Source: Pelagibacteraceae bacterium
Lineage (GTDB): Bacteria > Pseudomonadota > Alphaproteobacteria > HIMB59
Direction: 5' to 3'
Length of the DNA stretch: 64,000 bases
Assembly (NCBI GenBank): GCA_002705265.1
Contig: PAHR01000026.1
Span: 1 to 64,000, forward strand
A program made the translations under genes and the position numbers. The stretch's first letter is position 1; every line of letters begins with the position of its first letter. This document shows, piece after piece, positions 26,684 to 38,037 of the stretch. The notes beneath the pieces were generated by a model. That model did not search any database. It saw only the letters and a program-made list of their open reading frames with translations, and was not told the DNA's origin.

Positions 26684-27784
26684 ATGAACTCATTAGGATT
26701 TAATAAAGAACCATCAAAAACCACAGTTGTGGTGGCTATGTCTGGAGGTGTGGATAGCTCTGTAACAGCAGGTATTTTAAAAGAACAAGGTTATAATGTT
26801 ATTGGAATTACTTTACAGCTTTATACATCCAATAATACTGCCAAAAAAGGTTCATGCTGTTCAGGATTAGATATTTATGATGCAAGAAGAGTAGCAAGAA
26901 AACTTAATATTCCTCACTATGTATTTAATTATGAAAAAACATTTAAGAGAGATGTCATCGACTATTTCATTGAGTCTTACGCCAAAGGAGACACTCCAAT
27001 ACCTTGTATAAAATGTAACGAAACAGTTAAATTTAGAGATCTTATGTCTTTTGCAAAAAAACTAGAAGCGGATTGTATGGCAACAGGTCATTATGTTAAA
27101 CGAGAAGGAGCTGAAAAAAAAGCTTTAATGTATAGAGCAAGTGATAAGTCTAAAGACCAGAGTTACTTTTTATTTGCAACAACTCAGGAGCAATTAGATT
27201 TTTTAAGATTTCCCTTAGGTTCTTTGTCTAAAAAAGAAACTAGAAATTTTGCTAAAAAAATGGAACTCAATGTTTACGATAAAAAAGACAGTCAAGATAT
27301 ATGCTTTATACCTGATGGAGACTATAAAAGTTTTATAAAAATTAATTCTAAAGAAGGACTAATTAAAGATACTTTAGGAAATACCTTAGGTAGGCATGAG
27401 GGAATTCATAATTTTACAATAGGGCAAAGAAGAGGAATGGGAATTTCTTCTGAGAATCCACTTTATGTCGTTGATATTTTAAAAGACTCCAATGAAATAA
27501 TTGTAGGTGATAAGAATAAACTTTTTGGTCAGTCACTGACCTTAGATGAATTAAACTTTATAATGCCAGATATAGATTTAAAAAAGGATAATTTTGAGAT
27601 CAAATGCAGTGCCAAGATTAGATCTTTATCCACCCCTAGTATTGGTAGACTTATAAAAGAAGAGGGAATATATTTTTTTATATTTGATGAACCTACTGAA
27701 TCAATTACTAGAGGTCAGGCATGTGTTCTTTATGATAAGGAAAGAGTCTTAGGTGGTGGAATAATTAGAGAAAAATTGAACTAA
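26684..27784 (+). CDS. mnmA: tRNA-specific 2-thiouridylase MnmA
   Basis: VAMSGGVDSSVTAGIL, PCIKCNETVKF, DQSYFLFATTQ, SQDICFI. Confidence 0.96.
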   Translation: MNSLGFNKEPSKTTVVVAMSGGVDSSVTAGILKEQGYNVIGITLQLYTSNNTAKKGSCCSGLDIYDARRVARKLNIPHYVFNYEKTFKRDVIDYFIESYAKGDTPIPCIKCNETVKFRDLMSFAKKLEADCMATGHYVKREGAEKKALMYRASDKSKDQSYFLFATTQEQLDFLRFPLGSLSKKETRNFAKKMELNVYDKKDSQDICFIPDGDYKSFIKINSKEGLIKDTLGNTLGRHEGIHNFTIGQRRGMGISSENPLYVVDILKDSNEIIVGDKNKLFGQSLTLDELNFIMPDIDLKKDNFEIKCSAKIRSLSTPSIGRLIKEEGIYFFIFDEPTESITRGQACVLYDKERVLGGGIIREKLN

Positions 27785-27846
27785 TTTGCTTTTAATCTCG
27801 TATTTAATTGCATAATTAATACTTAAATCTATATATTTAAAATAAA

Positions 27847-29304
27847 ATGGCAGCTACAGAAAAAACAATTAGTCAAGTCACCAAATTAGGAAGTTCTGAT
27901 TATAAATATGGTTTTTCTTCTAATATTGAAGATGTAAAAGCACCAAAGGGCCTTAATCCAGATGTTGTTAAATATATCTCTGCTCAAAAAAATGAACCCA
28001 AGTGGTTGTTAGATTGGAGACTAAAGGCATTAGAAACTTTTTTTAATTTAAAAAAACCTGAATGGGCAAAATTAAAGATCCCAGAAATTGACTTTCAAGA
28101 TTATTACTATTATTCCTCTCCAAAGAGTATTAAAGACAAACCAAAATCTTTAGATGAAATTGATCCAGAAATTTTAAAAACATATGAAAAGCTAGGAATT
28201 CCTCTACAAGAACAAAAAGTCCTTTCAGGTATTGCGGTTGATGTAGTTTTAGATTCAGTTTCTATTGCAACTACATATCGTAAGCAACTAAGTGAATTAG
28301 GAATTATTTTTTGCTCTATTTCTGAAGCTATTAAAGATTATCCTGATTTAGTAAAAAAATATTTAGGTAGCGTTATACCTGTTGCAGATCATTCATTTGC
28401 TGCATTAAACTCAGCAGTTTTTACGGATGGTTCTTTTGTTTACATTCCAGAAAATGTTAGATGTCCAGTTGAACTTTCAACTTACTTCAGAATTAATGCA
28501 AAGAATACAGGGCAGTTTGAAAGAACTTTAATCATAGCTGATAAGAATAGTTATGTTAGTTATTTAGAAGGATGCACAGCTCCTATGAGAGATGAAAATC
28601 AACTACACGCAGCCAATGTTGAGTTAATTGCTCTTGATAACGCAGAAATAAAATACTCAACAGTGCAAAATTGGTACCCAGGAGATAAGGAAGGTAAAGG
28701 CGGTATATACAATTTTGTAACTAAGCGAGGTGCTTGTAGAGGGGATAATTCAAAAATTTCTTGGACTCAAGTCGAGACAGGTTCTGCTATCACTTGGAAA
28801 TATCCTAGCTGTATTCTACAAGGAGATAATTCAAAAGGAGAATTTTATTCAGTGGCAATAACCAATAACTGTCAACAAGCTGATACTGGAACTAAAATGA
28901 TTCATATTGGAAAAAATACTACTAGTAAAATTATTTCAAAAGGTATTTGTGCTGGTCAAGCCGATAATACATATAGAGGTCAAGTTAAAATTAGTTCTAA
29001 AGCAAAAAAAGCAAGAAACTTTACACAATGCGATTCCTTGTTAATTGGAAATACTTGCGGTTCCCACACAGTTCCTTATATTGAATCCTCTAACTCAGAT
29101 TCACAAATAGAACATGAGGCTACAACTTCTAAAATTAATGAGGAACAATTATTTTATTGCCAACAAAGAGGGCTTTCAAATGAAGAAGCTGTTGGATTGA
29201 TAGTAAATGGTTTTTGTAAGGAGGTACTTCAACACCTTCCTATGGAATTTGCTGTTGAAGCACAAAAGTTAGTGAGCATAAGTTTAGAGGGAAGTGTAGG
29301 TTAA
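27847..29304 (+). CDS. sufB: Fe-S cluster assembly protein SufB
   Basis: [45 protein letters not shown]. Confidence 0.97.
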   Translation: MAATEKTISQVTKLGSSDYKYGFSSNIEDVKAPKGLNPDVVKYISAQKNEPKWLLDWRLKALETFFNLKKPEWAKLKIPEIDFQDYYYYSSPKSIKDKPKSLDEIDPEILKTYEKLGIPLQEQKVLSGIAVDVVLDSVSIATTYRKQLSELGIIFCSISEAIKDYPDLVKKYLGSVIPVADHSFAALNSAVFTDGSFVYIPENVRCPVELSTYFRINAKNTGQFERTLIIADKNSYVSYLEGCTAPMRDENQLHAANVELIALDNAEIKYSTVQNWYPGDKEGKGGIYNFVTKRGACRGDNSKISWTQVETGSAITWKYPSCILQGDNSKGEFYSVAITNNCQQADTGTKMIHIGKNTTSKIISKGICAGQADNTYRGQVKISSKAKKARNFTQCDSLLIGNTCGSHTVPYIESSNSDSQIEHEATTSKINEEQLFYCQQRGLSNEEAVGLIVNGFCKEVLQHLPMEFAVEAQKLVSISLEGSVG

Positions 29305-30048
29305 ATGTTAGAAATCAAAGACTTAAAAGTTTCAGTAGATCAAAAAAAAATTTTAAAAGGATTATCGCTTAAAATCAATAAAGGAGAGGTTCATGCTTTA
29401 ATGGGCCCGAATGGATCAGGTAAAAGCACTTTGTCTTATGTTCTGTCAGGAAAAGATAATTATAATATAGATGAAGGCAGCATTTCTTTTAAAAATGAAA
29501 ATCTATTAAATATGGATGTTGATGAGAGAGCTAATAAAGGTCTTTTTCTTGCCTTTCAATATCCTATGGAAATACCAGGAGTTCAAACTTCATTTTTTTT
29601 AAGAACAGCTATTAATGCAAAAAGAAAATTTCTCAATTTACCAGAATTAGATGCTTTGGAATTCGCAAAGTCATTAAAAACAATCAGTGAAGATTTAAGC
29701 ATAGACCCAGAAATACTAAAAAGAGATTTAAATTTAAATTACTCTGGTGGAGAAAAAAAGAAACAAGAGATACTCCAGCTTTCTATGTTAAATCCTGATT
29801 TAGCAATATTAGATGAAACAGACTCTGGTCTAGATATAGATGCCTTGAGAGTTGTCGCGGATGGCGTAAATAAATTTAGAAGTTCAGATAATGCATTTTT
29901 AATAATAACGCATTATCAACGTTTATTGGACTATGTAAAACCTGATTTTGTTCATATTATAGCTGATGGAAATATAGTTAATTCCGGTGATTATTCTTTA
30001 GCTATTGAATTAGAAGAAAAAGGTTATGAAAAAATGGCAAATGTATAA
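29305..30048 (+). CDS. sufC: Fe-S cluster assembly ATPase SufC
   Basis: ABC ATPase GPNGSGKST, NYSGGEKKKQEILQ, LDETDSGLDIDAL. Confidence 0.97.
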   Translation: MLEIKDLKVSVDQKKILKGLSLKINKGEVHALMGPNGSGKSTLSYVLSGKDNYNIDEGSISFKNENLLNMDVDERANKGLFLAFQYPMEIPGVQTSFFLRTAINAKRKFLNLPELDALEFAKSLKTISEDLSIDPEILKRDLNLNYSGGEKKKQEILQLSMLNPDLAILDETDSGLDIDALRVVADGVNKFRSSDNAFLIITHYQRLLDYVKPDFVHIIADGNIVNSGDYSLAIELEEKGYEKMANV

Positions 30049-31163
30049 TGAAATTACAGCCCCTTGTTGATCTCCTACTAAACAATAATAAAATTTACGA
30101 ATATATTTCTCTTAATTTGACATCAAGAGATCCTTTTTCTAATCCAAAAATAGAAAACTACAAATATTCTCAATTAAATAAGCTAGATTATAATAAATCG
30201 CTTAATAATATTTATGAATGTGATTTGGAGGTAAAAGATAATTTTATAAACAATTATCTACTTAATAAAAAGATTGTAGAAATTGATAAAAAGCTCTTAA
30301 GTTGGAATTTTAAAGGACCTGATAGTGCTTTAAGATTAGCTGCGTTAATAAAAAACCCCAAGCTTAATATTTATGATTTAGATAATTTTAAAGAAAATGT
30401 TTGTATTATTGATATATCAAAATATGAAGATTTAAATATCGAATTTAATTATTCAAAAAAAGCTAAATTGTCGATTTTATTAATAGACTCAGATAAGAAC
30501 AAAAATAGTAATCCTAGGTATATAAGTTTTAATTTATCTAAAGACTCGGAAATTGAAATACTTTCAATAAATCTTAACAAGTCAATTAGCTTATTATTTT
30601 ATGAGTTTAATTTATCAGATTTTTCTAAAGTAAATGTTACTACAATTCAGGCCAATAATTTACATTTAAGAAATGAATTTTATTTTAATTTACAGTCAAA
30701 TTGTTCTGCAAAAATATCTGGTGCTAATTTTTGTAATTCCGGGGTTAATGATAATTATTCTTTTATGCAGCATTCTAATCCTAACTCATCAAGTAGAGAG
30801 GTTTTTAAGTCAATTGTAGATAAAGGCGCCATAACAAATTTTCAGGGAAAAATTTATGTAGATAGTATTGCTCAAAAAACTGATGGTTATCAAATGAGTA
30901 AATCTTTGTTATTGGATGATATTTCTCGTTGTAATAATAAACCTGAATTAGAGATATATGCTGATGATGTAAAATGTAGCCATGGCTCAACAGTAAGTAA
31001 AATTGACAACGATTTACTTTATTATTTTAATTCAAGAGGAATTAACTCTGAATTAGCAATTAATATTCTTAAAAAAGCATTTATAAAAGAAATATTAGAT
31101 TCCATAGAAACCTTACCATTAAGAAGTGTATCTGATAGAATTGTATCTAATTTTTTATCATGA
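30048..31163 (+). CDS. sufD: Fe-S cluster assembly protein SufD
   Basis: Between sufC and sufS; LEIYADDVKCSHGSTVSKID. Confidence 0.92.
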   Translation: MKLQPLVDLLLNNNKIYEYISLNLTSRDPFSNPKIENYKYSQLNKLDYNKSLNNIYECDLEVKDNFINNYLLNKKIVEIDKKLLSWNFKGPDSALRLAALIKNPKLNIYDLDNFKENVCIIDISKYEDLNIEFNYSKKAKLSILLIDSDKNKNSNPRYISFNLSKDSEIEILSINLNKSISLLFYEFNLSDFSKVNVTTIQANNLHLRNEFYFNLQSNCSAKISGANFCNSGVNDNYSFMQHSNPNSSSREVFKSIVDKGAITNFQGKIYVDSIAQKTDGYQMSKSLLLDDISRCNNKPELEIYADDVKCSHGSTVSKIDNDLLYYFNSRGINSELAINILKKAFIKEILDSIETLPLRSVSDRIVSNFLS

Positions 31164-32371
31164 CGAGTATTTTAAAATCTGATTTTCCTATATTGCAAAA
31201 AAAAATTAGAGATGAAAATATTACTTACTTAGATACGGCTTCTTCCTCTCAGAAACCATTAGCAGTAATAAATAGTATATCTGATTTTTATTTAAACTCT
31301 TATGAAAATGTACATAGAGGTATGAACTCACTTAGTATTGATGCTACTGAAGCTTTTGAAGGCACTAGAGAAACAGTAAGAAAATTTATTAATGCTAAAA
31401 GTTCAAATGAAATAATATTTACTAAAAATGCTACTGAAGGTTGTAATATTATTGCTAATGCTTTCTCATCAATTTTAAAGGAAGGTGATGAAATAATAAC
31501 AACTGAGCTCGAGCATCATTCTAATTTTTTACCCTGGCAATCTCTTTCAAAAAAAAATAATTTAAATTTAAAGATAATATCGCTTAACAAAAAAGGAATT
31601 ATTAGCGAAGAAGATATAATTAATGCTATTACTGATAAGACTAAGCTTGTTGCTATTTCTCAAATGTCGAATGTGACAGGTCAAATTTTTGATATTAAAA
31701 ATATAAAAAAAAAATCAAATTCAAAAGCTTTATTTTTTATTGATGGCTGTCAGTCAATTGCCCATATGAAAGTTGATGTCCATGATTTAGATTGTGATTT
31801 TTTTGTATTTTCTTCTCACAAACTTTATGGACCCTCTGGTATAGGGGTTTTGTATGGAAAAGAAAGCATACTAAATAATTTACCAGCTGTAGTTTTGGGA
31901 GGAGGTATGATTACTAATGTAGAGTTAGATGATTTCACACCAGCTTTACTTCCTAATAAATTTGAAGCAGGTACACCTCCAATCGAAGCAACAGTTGGCT
32001 TATCTACGGCAATTAATTACTTAAAAGATAAAGACTTTTATAGTTTCTTTGATTATGAAATAAAACTAAGGACAATCTTAATAGAAGAATTAAAAATACT
32101 TGGAAATATTGATATTTATGGTAACGATGAATACACACCAGCATCTTCTATAGTATCTTTTAATGTTCATGGGAAAAATCATAATGATATTGCTACTTTT
32201 TTAGATCAATATGGTGTCATGATTAGGAGTGGGCATCACTGTTGCCAACCTTTTATGAAAAAAATAAATATTCCAGGTAGCTGTAGAGTTTCCTTTGGTA
32301 TTTATAATTCTGAAGAAGATATTGAGATATTTTTGAAATCTCTAAAAAAAACCATAAAATTACTATCATGA
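31160..32371 (+). CDS. sufS: Cysteine desulfurase SufS
   Basis: TYLDTASSSQKP, VFSSHKLYGPSGIGVLYG, RSGHHCCQPF. Confidence 0.96.
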   Translation: MTSILKSDFPILQKKIRDENITYLDTASSSQKPLAVINSISDFYLNSYENVHRGMNSLSIDATEAFEGTRETVRKFINAKSSNEIIFTKNATEGCNIIANAFSSILKEGDEIITTELEHHSNFLPWQSLSKKNNLNLKIISLNKKGIISEEDIINAITDKTKLVAISQMSNVTGQIFDIKNIKKKSNSKALFFIDGCQSIAHMKVDVHDLDCDFFVFSSHKLYGPSGIGVLYGKESILNNLPAVVLGGGMITNVELDDFTPALLPNKFEAGTPPIEATVGLSTAINYLKDKDFYSFFDYEIKLRTILIEELKILGNIDIYGNDEYTPASSIVSFNVHGKNHNDIATFLDQYGVMIRSGHHCCQPFMKKINIPGSCRVSFGIYNSEEDIEIFLKSLKKTIKLLS

Positions 32372-32760
32372 TTGAAGATAAATCACTCTCAGATTTTATG
32401 CCCAAGTTAAATACTGAAGGCGAAGTCGTCCTAGGTAGTACAAAAGAAAATATAAGCCATAATATTAGAAAAGATGAGGTTGTAGAAAAATTAAGCAATA
32501 TTAATGACCCTGAATTAGGCATTAATATTTATGATCTAGGTTTAATTTATGATTTTTCTATTTCTTCTACAAATGATATTAATATTTCAATGACTTTAAC
32601 TACTGTTAATTGCCCTGTGGCAGACTCTATGCCCAATGATGTAGCTAAAGAAATAGCGTCAATTGAGGATTGTGGTAAGGTAAAAGTAAAATTAACATTT
32701 GAACCCCCTTGGACTAAAGATATGATGAGCGAGGAAGCTAAATTAGCTTTAGGTTTTTAA
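32368..32760 (+). CDS. sufT: SufT / DUF59 (MIP18-family) Fe-S assembly protein
   Basis: LSNINDPELGINIYDLGLIYDF; LTTVNCPVADSMP; TFEPPWTKDMMSEEAK. Confidence 0.9.
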   Translation: MIEDKSLSDFMPKLNTEGEVVLGSTKENISHNIRKDEVVEKLSNINDPELGINIYDLGLIYDFSISSTNDINISMTLTTVNCPVADSMPNDVAKEIASIEDCGKVKVKLTFEPPWTKDMMSEEAKLALGF

Positions 32761-32763
32761 ATT

Positions 32764-33102
32764 ATGCCACAATTATTTTCAGTCACAGACACAGCTCTTA
32801 CTAAAATTAAAAATATGCTATCTGATCAAAAAGATAAAAAAGGATTAAGAATTGGATTAAACACAAAAGGTTGTGCGGGGTTAAGTTATACAATGGATTA
32901 TGCTACAAATGAAAATATACAAGAATGTGAAAAAATTGAAGACTATGACATACCTTTATTTATAGATAATAAAGCAGTTATGTATATTGTTGGAACAGAG
33001 ATGGATTTTATTAAGGAAGAATTTGGAGAGAGGTTTGTATTTAATAACCCAAATCAGACAAGTGAATGTGGTTGTGGAGAAAGTTTCCACGTTGATCCTT
33101 AA
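32764..33102 (+). CDS. sufA: A-type Fe-S carrier (SufA/IscA-like)
   Basis: GLRIGLNTKGCAGLSYTMDYA; NPNQTSECGCGESFHV. Confidence 0.92.
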   Translation: MPQLFSVTDTALTKIKNMLSDQKDKKGLRIGLNTKGCAGLSYTMDYATNENIQECEKIEDYDIPLFIDNKAVMYIVGTEMDFIKEEFGERFVFNNPNQTSECGCGESFHVDP

Positions 33103-33121
33103 AATTACCTTATAAAAAATT

Positions 33122-34030
33122 ATGGCAGTTATTTTTGGGTTATTGTCAGCTCTTAGTTTTGGAATAGGGGATTTTTTAGCAAGATTTTCATCAAGGGAAA
33201 TAGGGTTTCAAAGATCTTTATTTTGGATGCTAGTTGTAGGTGGTTTTTTTTATTTATCCCTCTATTCAATTTTTTTTGGTGGGTTTAACCCAAATCTCAA
33301 GGGATTAATTTACTGTTTAATAGCAGGAATTTTAATTATGCTTGGCCTTTTATGTCTTTATAACGGACTTGAAAGAGGACCGGTATCAATAGTCGCTGCA
33401 ATAGCTGCCACAAATCCTTTTTTTGTATTTTTAATTAGAGTTTTTATTTTTGGAGAAAATCCGACTATTTTTCAATGGACTTCAACAATTGTAATTATCT
33501 TAGGGGCTATTTTAATTTCTTTAAGTGCTAGTACTTTTAAAAAAAGCTTAGGTATGAATATCAACCAAATAAAAAACTCAGTTTTCATTGCTTTTGCTGC
33601 AAGTTTATTTTTAGCTATAGGATTGACTGTTTCTCAGGAGGCTTCTAAATTTTTAAACAGCACAGAAACAGTAATTTATATTAGATTCTTTAGTTTGTTT
33701 TCGATTGCTATTATATTGATAGCATTAAAAATTAAGCCAATTCTTACAAAGAAATCAATCCCAATACTTTTTTTTCAAGGAATACTAGAAACTACTGGTT
33801 ATTTTTTTTTAGTGTCTGCTTTTGTATTTGATCCACTTGGTATAGCTGTAGTTGTTTCTTCAGCTTTTGGTTTAGTGACTATAATTCTTGCTAGAATTGT
33901 ACTTAAAGAAAAAATTGAAAAGATTCAAATTTCAGGAATTATATTTACATTTATTGGCGTTGTTGGTATTTCAACTAATGTTGAACTATATAATATATTT
34001 ATAAATTATTTATCTAATTTGTTTTCGTAA
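33122..34030 (+). CDS. EamA/DMT-family transporter
   Basis: Ten hydrophobic segments, EamA duplication. Confidence 0.85.
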   Translation: MAVIFGLLSALSFGIGDFLARFSSREIGFQRSLFWMLVVGGFFYLSLYSIFFGGFNPNLKGLIYCLIAGILIMLGLLCLYNGLERGPVSIVAAIAATNPFFVFLIRVFIFGENPTIFQWTSTIVIILGAILISLSASTFKKSLGMNINQIKNSVFIAFAASLFLAIGLTVSQEASKFLNSTETVIYIRFFSLFSIAIILIALKIKPILTKKSIPILFFQGILETTGYFFLVSAFVFDPLGIAVVVSSAFGLVTIILARIVLKEKIEKIQISGIIFTFIGVVGISTNVELYNIFINYLSNLFS

Positions 34031-34915
34031 TCTACTGACATCAAAATTAGCTGAATTTATCATTATAGATATACAAATAATAAACCCTCCAACTAAAGTA
34101 TAAAATCCAGGAGTTTCATTAACTCCTAAAAAAGGCACCCAAGCCCATAAAATTCCTCCGATTACTTCTAAAAGTGAAAGTAAGGTAAGTTCACCTGATA
34201 GTAATTTTTTTGAACCTATACTGTAAAGTATTAAACCTGAACCTACGATAGTTCCATGTAATAAGCTTAATAAAATATTTCTTAAGGGAATATAAATAGA
34301 ACCTTGTAGCCCCATGAGAATAATAAATGAAAAAATTGCACAAAAAATTCCCGCATAAACTAAAATATAAAATTTTTTTAAATCATTTTTTTTTCTTAAC
34401 ATAACTGTAAAGCCCGCAAAACCAATACTAGCTATCAATCCTGTTATAAGACCAAAAAGTGAACCAGTGATTTTTCCTTGAAAGACCATAATAATTACAC
34501 CTGATAAAGCTATCAACATAGCTATAAGGTTTTTTTTTGAAATCTTTTCCTTTATTAATATAAAAGCAATGATTGAAGCCAAAAAAGGAATTAAAGCAAA
34601 CATTAATAAAGTAACTGCTGCTGTAGTATTTGTTATTGAATAAATAAAACCAATAAATGTTGAAGTTAATAATAGTCCACCAACTATAGTAGTTTTATCA
34701 AAAGCAAGTAAGTTTTTAATAAAATCTATTTTATCATTAAATAGTAAATAAACACTTATTATGGAAGCTACTGTTAGTCCTCTAATTATCAAATATGGTA
34801 ATTGATATAATTGAGGATCTATCATGCTCTTAACTACAACAGCTCCAAAACTCCATACAATTCCACTCATCAAGACTAGAAATATAGCCTTATTGTGATT
34901 ACTCATCATTTTCAA
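34010..34915 (-). CDS. EamA/DMT-family transporter
   Basis: SGIVWSFGAVVVKSM; multi-TM EamA pattern. Confidence 0.87.
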   Translation of the reverse strand: MKMMSNHNKAIFLVLMSGIVWSFGAVVVKSMIDPQLYQLPYLIIRGLTVASIISVYLLFNDKIDFIKNLLAFDKTTIVGGLLLTSTFIGFIYSITNTTAAVTLLMFALIPFLASIIAFILIKEKISKKNLIAMLIALSGVIIMVFQGKITGSLFGLITGLIASIGFAGFTVMLRKKNDLKKFYILVYAGIFCAIFSFIILMGLQGSIYIPLRNILLSLLHGTIVGSGLILYSIGSKKLLSGELTLLSLLEVIGGILWAWVPFLGVNETPGFYTLVGGFIICISIMINSANFDVSRLRKQIR

Positions 34916-34921
34916 ATTTTT

Positions 34922-36694
34922 TTATTCAAAGAAATCTATTAGAGACTCAATATTATTAATTATCTTATTTTCACCCGATTTATTTCTTAAAGTAAAATTT
35001 CCACTTTCAATTTCTTTTTCTCCTATAACTAATGTGTAAGGAATTTTTTTGGCAACAGAACTTCTGATTTTATAACCAAGTTTATTATCAGAGTCATCTA
35101 CAATTGATCTTATTTTATGATTAATCTTTATATTTAGTTCATTACAGTAATCAGCAAATTTTTCTGAAATGGGTAGAATAGCTAACTGTATAGGAGTTAT
35201 GAGTAATGGAAGCCAACCATTAGTATTTTCTAAAATAATAGCAATAAATCTTTCCAAAGATCCAACTAAAGCTCTATGAATCATAATTGGAGTCTTATTG
35301 TCATCATTTTTATCTTTGTATTTTGCTCCAAGTCTACTTGGTAAATTGAAATCTATTTGTATAGTTCCACATTGCCATTCTCTTCCAAGTGAGTCTTCAA
35401 GAGTAAACTCTATCTTAGGTCCATAAAAAGCACCTTCACCTTCTAGTATGTTAAAAATTTTTCCACTATCTGATAAAACTTTTTTAAGTTGTACCTCTGC
35501 ATTTTCCCAATCCTCATCTGATCCAATGCTTTTCTCTGGTCTTGTAGAAATATTATATTTTACTTTTGTAAATCCAAATTCTTTATAAATTTTTTCAATA
35601 AGTGTTGAAGTTTCATTGCAAACTTCATAAATCTGATCTTCAGTACAAAAAATATGAGCATCATCCATAGTAAAACCTCTTACTCTAAATAATCCATTTA
35701 AAGCACCTGAAGGTTCATATCGGTGGCATTTACCAAATTCTGAATACCTCAAAGGTAAGTCTTTGTAAGTAATTAGCTCTGAGTTAAATAGCACAATGTG
35801 GCATGGACAATTCATTGGTTTCAGAGCAAAAGTTTTATTATCTGTTTCAGTTGTAAACATGTTTTCTTTAAAGTTATCCCAGTGACCTGATTTTACCCAA
35901 AGCTCATTTGAAACTAATTCTGGGGTTTTGACTTCAAAATAATTTAACTTTCTTTGTTCTTCTCTGATGTAATTAGTAATATTACTATATAGGGTAAGTC
36001 CATTAGCTTTCCAAAATACATTTCCAGCAGAAAATTCAGTAAGAAGAAATAGGCCCATCTCTGTTCCAAGCTTTCTATGGTTTCTTTCTTTTGCTTCCTC
36101 AATATTTTTTAAATGATTTTCAAGATCTTTTTTTGAAAACCATGCTGTTGCGTAAATACGCTGTAGCATTTTATTGGTACTTATACCTCTCCAATACGCA
36201 CCAGAAATATTTATAATTTTAAAATGAGCATCATACTCACTAGTATTTTGATGATGAGGGCCTTTGCAAAGATCTATAAAATTTTTCTGTTCATAAAGAG
36301 TCAATTTTTTATCTTTTATATTTTCTATTAAATCAATTTTATAACTATTGCCCTTAAAGATTTTTAAAGCTTCATTTTTGCTAATTATTTTTTTATCAAA
36401 ACCTCGACCTTCTTTAAGTATTTCTGACATCTTGCTTTCGATTTTGTTTATATCTTCTTCATTTAAACTTCTTTCAATATCAAAGTCATAGTAAAAACCA
36501 TTTTTTATAAAAGGTCCTATAGTAGGTTTTGCAGTTGGAAATAATGAAATAACAGCTTCGGCTAATATATGAGCCATATCATGTCTCATTATATTTAAAG
36601 CATCTTCGCTAAATTTTTTTATTGGCTTACTTCCTTGAATATTATCATCAGAATAATCACCATCTAAAGTTCTGTAAGCTACTATTTCATTCAT
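34922..36694 (-). CDS. thrS: Threonyl-tRNA synthetase (short N-terminus, starts near the editing-domain region)
   Basis: RHDMAHILAEAV, FALKPMNCPCHIVLF, RGFTMDDAHIFC. Confidence 0.95.
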   Translation of the reverse strand: MNEIVAYRTLDGDYSDDNIQGSKPIKKFSEDALNIMRHDMAHILAEAVISLFPTAKPTIGPFIKNGFYYDFDIERSLNEEDINKIESKMSEILKEGRGFDKKIISKNEALKIFKGNSYKIDLIENIKDKKLTLYEQKNFIDLCKGPHHQNTSEYDAHFKIINISGAYWRGISTNKMLQRIYATAWFSKKDLENHLKNIEEAKERNHRKLGTEMGLFLLTEFSAGNVFWKANGLTLYSNITNYIREEQRKLNYFEVKTPELVSNELWVKSGHWDNFKENMFTTETDNKTFALKPMNCPCHIVLFNSELITYKDLPLRYSEFGKCHRYEPSGALNGLFRVRGFTMDDAHIFCTEDQIYEVCNETSTLIEKIYKEFGFTKVKYNISTRPEKSIGSDEDWENAEVQLKKVLSDSGKIFNILEGEGAFYGPKIEFTLEDSLGREWQCGTIQIDFNLPSRLGAKYKDKNDDNKTPIMIHRALVGSLERFIAIILENTNGWLPLLITPIQLAILPISEKFADYCNELNIKINHKIRSIVDDSDNKLGYKIRSSVAKKIPYTLVIGEKEIESGNFTLRNKSGENKIINNIESLIDFFE

Positions 36695-37022
36695 ATGTTA
36701 GCTCCTTATAGAAGCATGTTTTGCTCCCAGTGTGACATGCTTTGTTTTCATTTAGATCAACTTTATAAACTAAAGAATCATTATCACAATCAATAAGAAC
36801 TTGCTTAATTTTTAAATAGTTACCTGAGGTATGACCTTTTAACCAAAGCTCGTTTCTGCTTCTACTCCAAAAATGTGCTAATTTTTTTTCTAGAGTAAGT
36901 TTTATCGCTTCTTGATTTGAGTAGGCAAACATTAGTATTTCATTAGTACTGTCTTCTTGTACTAATACAGGCACAAGGCCATCTTTATTATATTTGATAT
37001 TTGATAATTTTGTTTTTTCCAC
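36687..37022 (-). CDS. hisI: Phosphoribosyl-AMP cyclohydrolase
   Basis: MFAYSNQEAIKLTLEKKLAHFWSRSRNELWLKGHTSGN; DCDNDSLVYKV; ACHTGSKTCF. Confidence 0.95.
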   Translation of the reverse strand: MEKTKLSNIKYNKDGLVPVLVQEDSTNEILMFAYSNQEAIKLTLEKKLAHFWSRSRNELWLKGHTSGNYLKIKQVLIDCDNDSLVYKVDLNENKACHTGSKTCFYKELTYE

Positions 37023-37057
37023 TAATTTACAATAATTAATATAAGTTATATTTAATC

Positions 37058-37765
37058 ATGAGTTTTACTGTAATTGCGCCAATTTTCAACGAAGAAAAAA
37101 ACATAGAATCCCTCTATAATGAAATTAAAAATAGTTGTAATAAAATACCATTAACTCAAGTGATATTTGTCAATGATTGCTCAAATGACGGCTCATTGGA
37201 AGAATTAAAAAAAATAAAAAATGATCTTTTTGAATTTATAAGCCATGATTCGAAACAAGGTCAAAGTGCTGCTATTCATACAGGCATACTTCATTCAAAG
37301 AATGACATAATATTAACCATTGATGGCGATCTTCAAAATAATCCTTTAGACATACCCAAAGTTTATAAAAAATATATGGAACTAAAAGATCAAAATATTT
37401 TTTTGCAAGGATATAGACATACAAGAAAAGATACTTTTTCTAAAATTATTGCCTCTAAAATAGCTAACTATATTAGAACTTTAATTTTAGATGATAATCA
37501 TCCTGACTCTGGATGTGGGCTAAAAATATTTAGTAAAAAAAAATATTTTTTAATTCCACATTTTAAAAATATGCATAGATTTATGCCCTTTTTATTTAAA
37601 ATGATAGGTTGCAAAACTCATGTTATAAATGTTAGTCATAGGAACAGAAATGCAGGTAATAGTAAATATACAAATTTTGGCAGAGCTTTGTCAGGTATTT
37701 TTGATTTGATTGGAGTAGTTTGGTTGAAAAAAAGATATTTAAAAAGTTTTCAAAAGAAAGGATAG
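37058..37765 (+). CDS. Glycosyltransferase family 2 (dolichol-phosphate mannosyltransferase-like)
   Basis: VIAPIFNEEKNIESLY; FVNDCSNDGS; TIDGDLQNNPLDIP; RHRNAGNSKY-type motif. Confidence 0.9.
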   Translation: MSFTVIAPIFNEEKNIESLYNEIKNSCNKIPLTQVIFVNDCSNDGSLEELKKIKNDLFEFISHDSKQGQSAAIHTGILHSKNDIILTIDGDLQNNPLDIPKVYKKYMELKDQNIFLQGYRHTRKDTFSKIIASKIANYIRTLILDDNHPDSGCGLKIFSKKKYFLIPHFKNMHRFMPFLFKMIGCKTHVINVSHRNRNAGNSKYTNFGRALSGIFDLIGVVWLKKRYLKSFQKKG

Positions 37766-37773
37766 TTATTTAA

Positions 37774-38037
37774 TTGTCGAAAGAAACAATTTGGCTAGCA
37801 ATTGGTTTTTTTGGCCAGGGACTATTTTTTATGAGATGGGTAGTTCAATGGATATCTTCTGAGAGAAAAAAGAAAAGTGAAATTCCTGTTTTATTTTGGT
37901 TTTTTAGTTTAATAGGAGGTATGATTACCTTGGTTTATGCTATCTATAGAGTTGACCCAGTTTTCATTATGGCTCAATCCTTCGGATTAGTTGTTTATTT
38001 TAGAAATATTTATTTTATATATTTTAATAAAAAATGA
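37774..38037 (+). CDS. Lipid A biosynthesis N-terminal domain (LAB_N) membrane protein; TTG start
   Basis: GFFGQGLFFMRWVVQWISSERKKKSEIPVLFWFFSLIGG. Confidence 0.85.
   Translation: MSKETIWLAIGFFGQGLFFMRWVVQWISSERKKKSEIPVLFWFFSLIGGMITLVYAIYRVDPVFIMAQSFGLVVYFRNIYFIYFNKK

Noticed and set aside
27785-27846. Possible Fe-S regulator site or missing iscR/rrf2 upstream of sufB
   Set aside because: Only ~62 bp of AT-rich spacer, no regulator ORF and no clear palindrome; nothing to support a call.
32253-32522. 89-aa minus-strand ORF across sufS/sufT junction
   Set aside because: Antisense to two overlapping suf genes with strong motifs.
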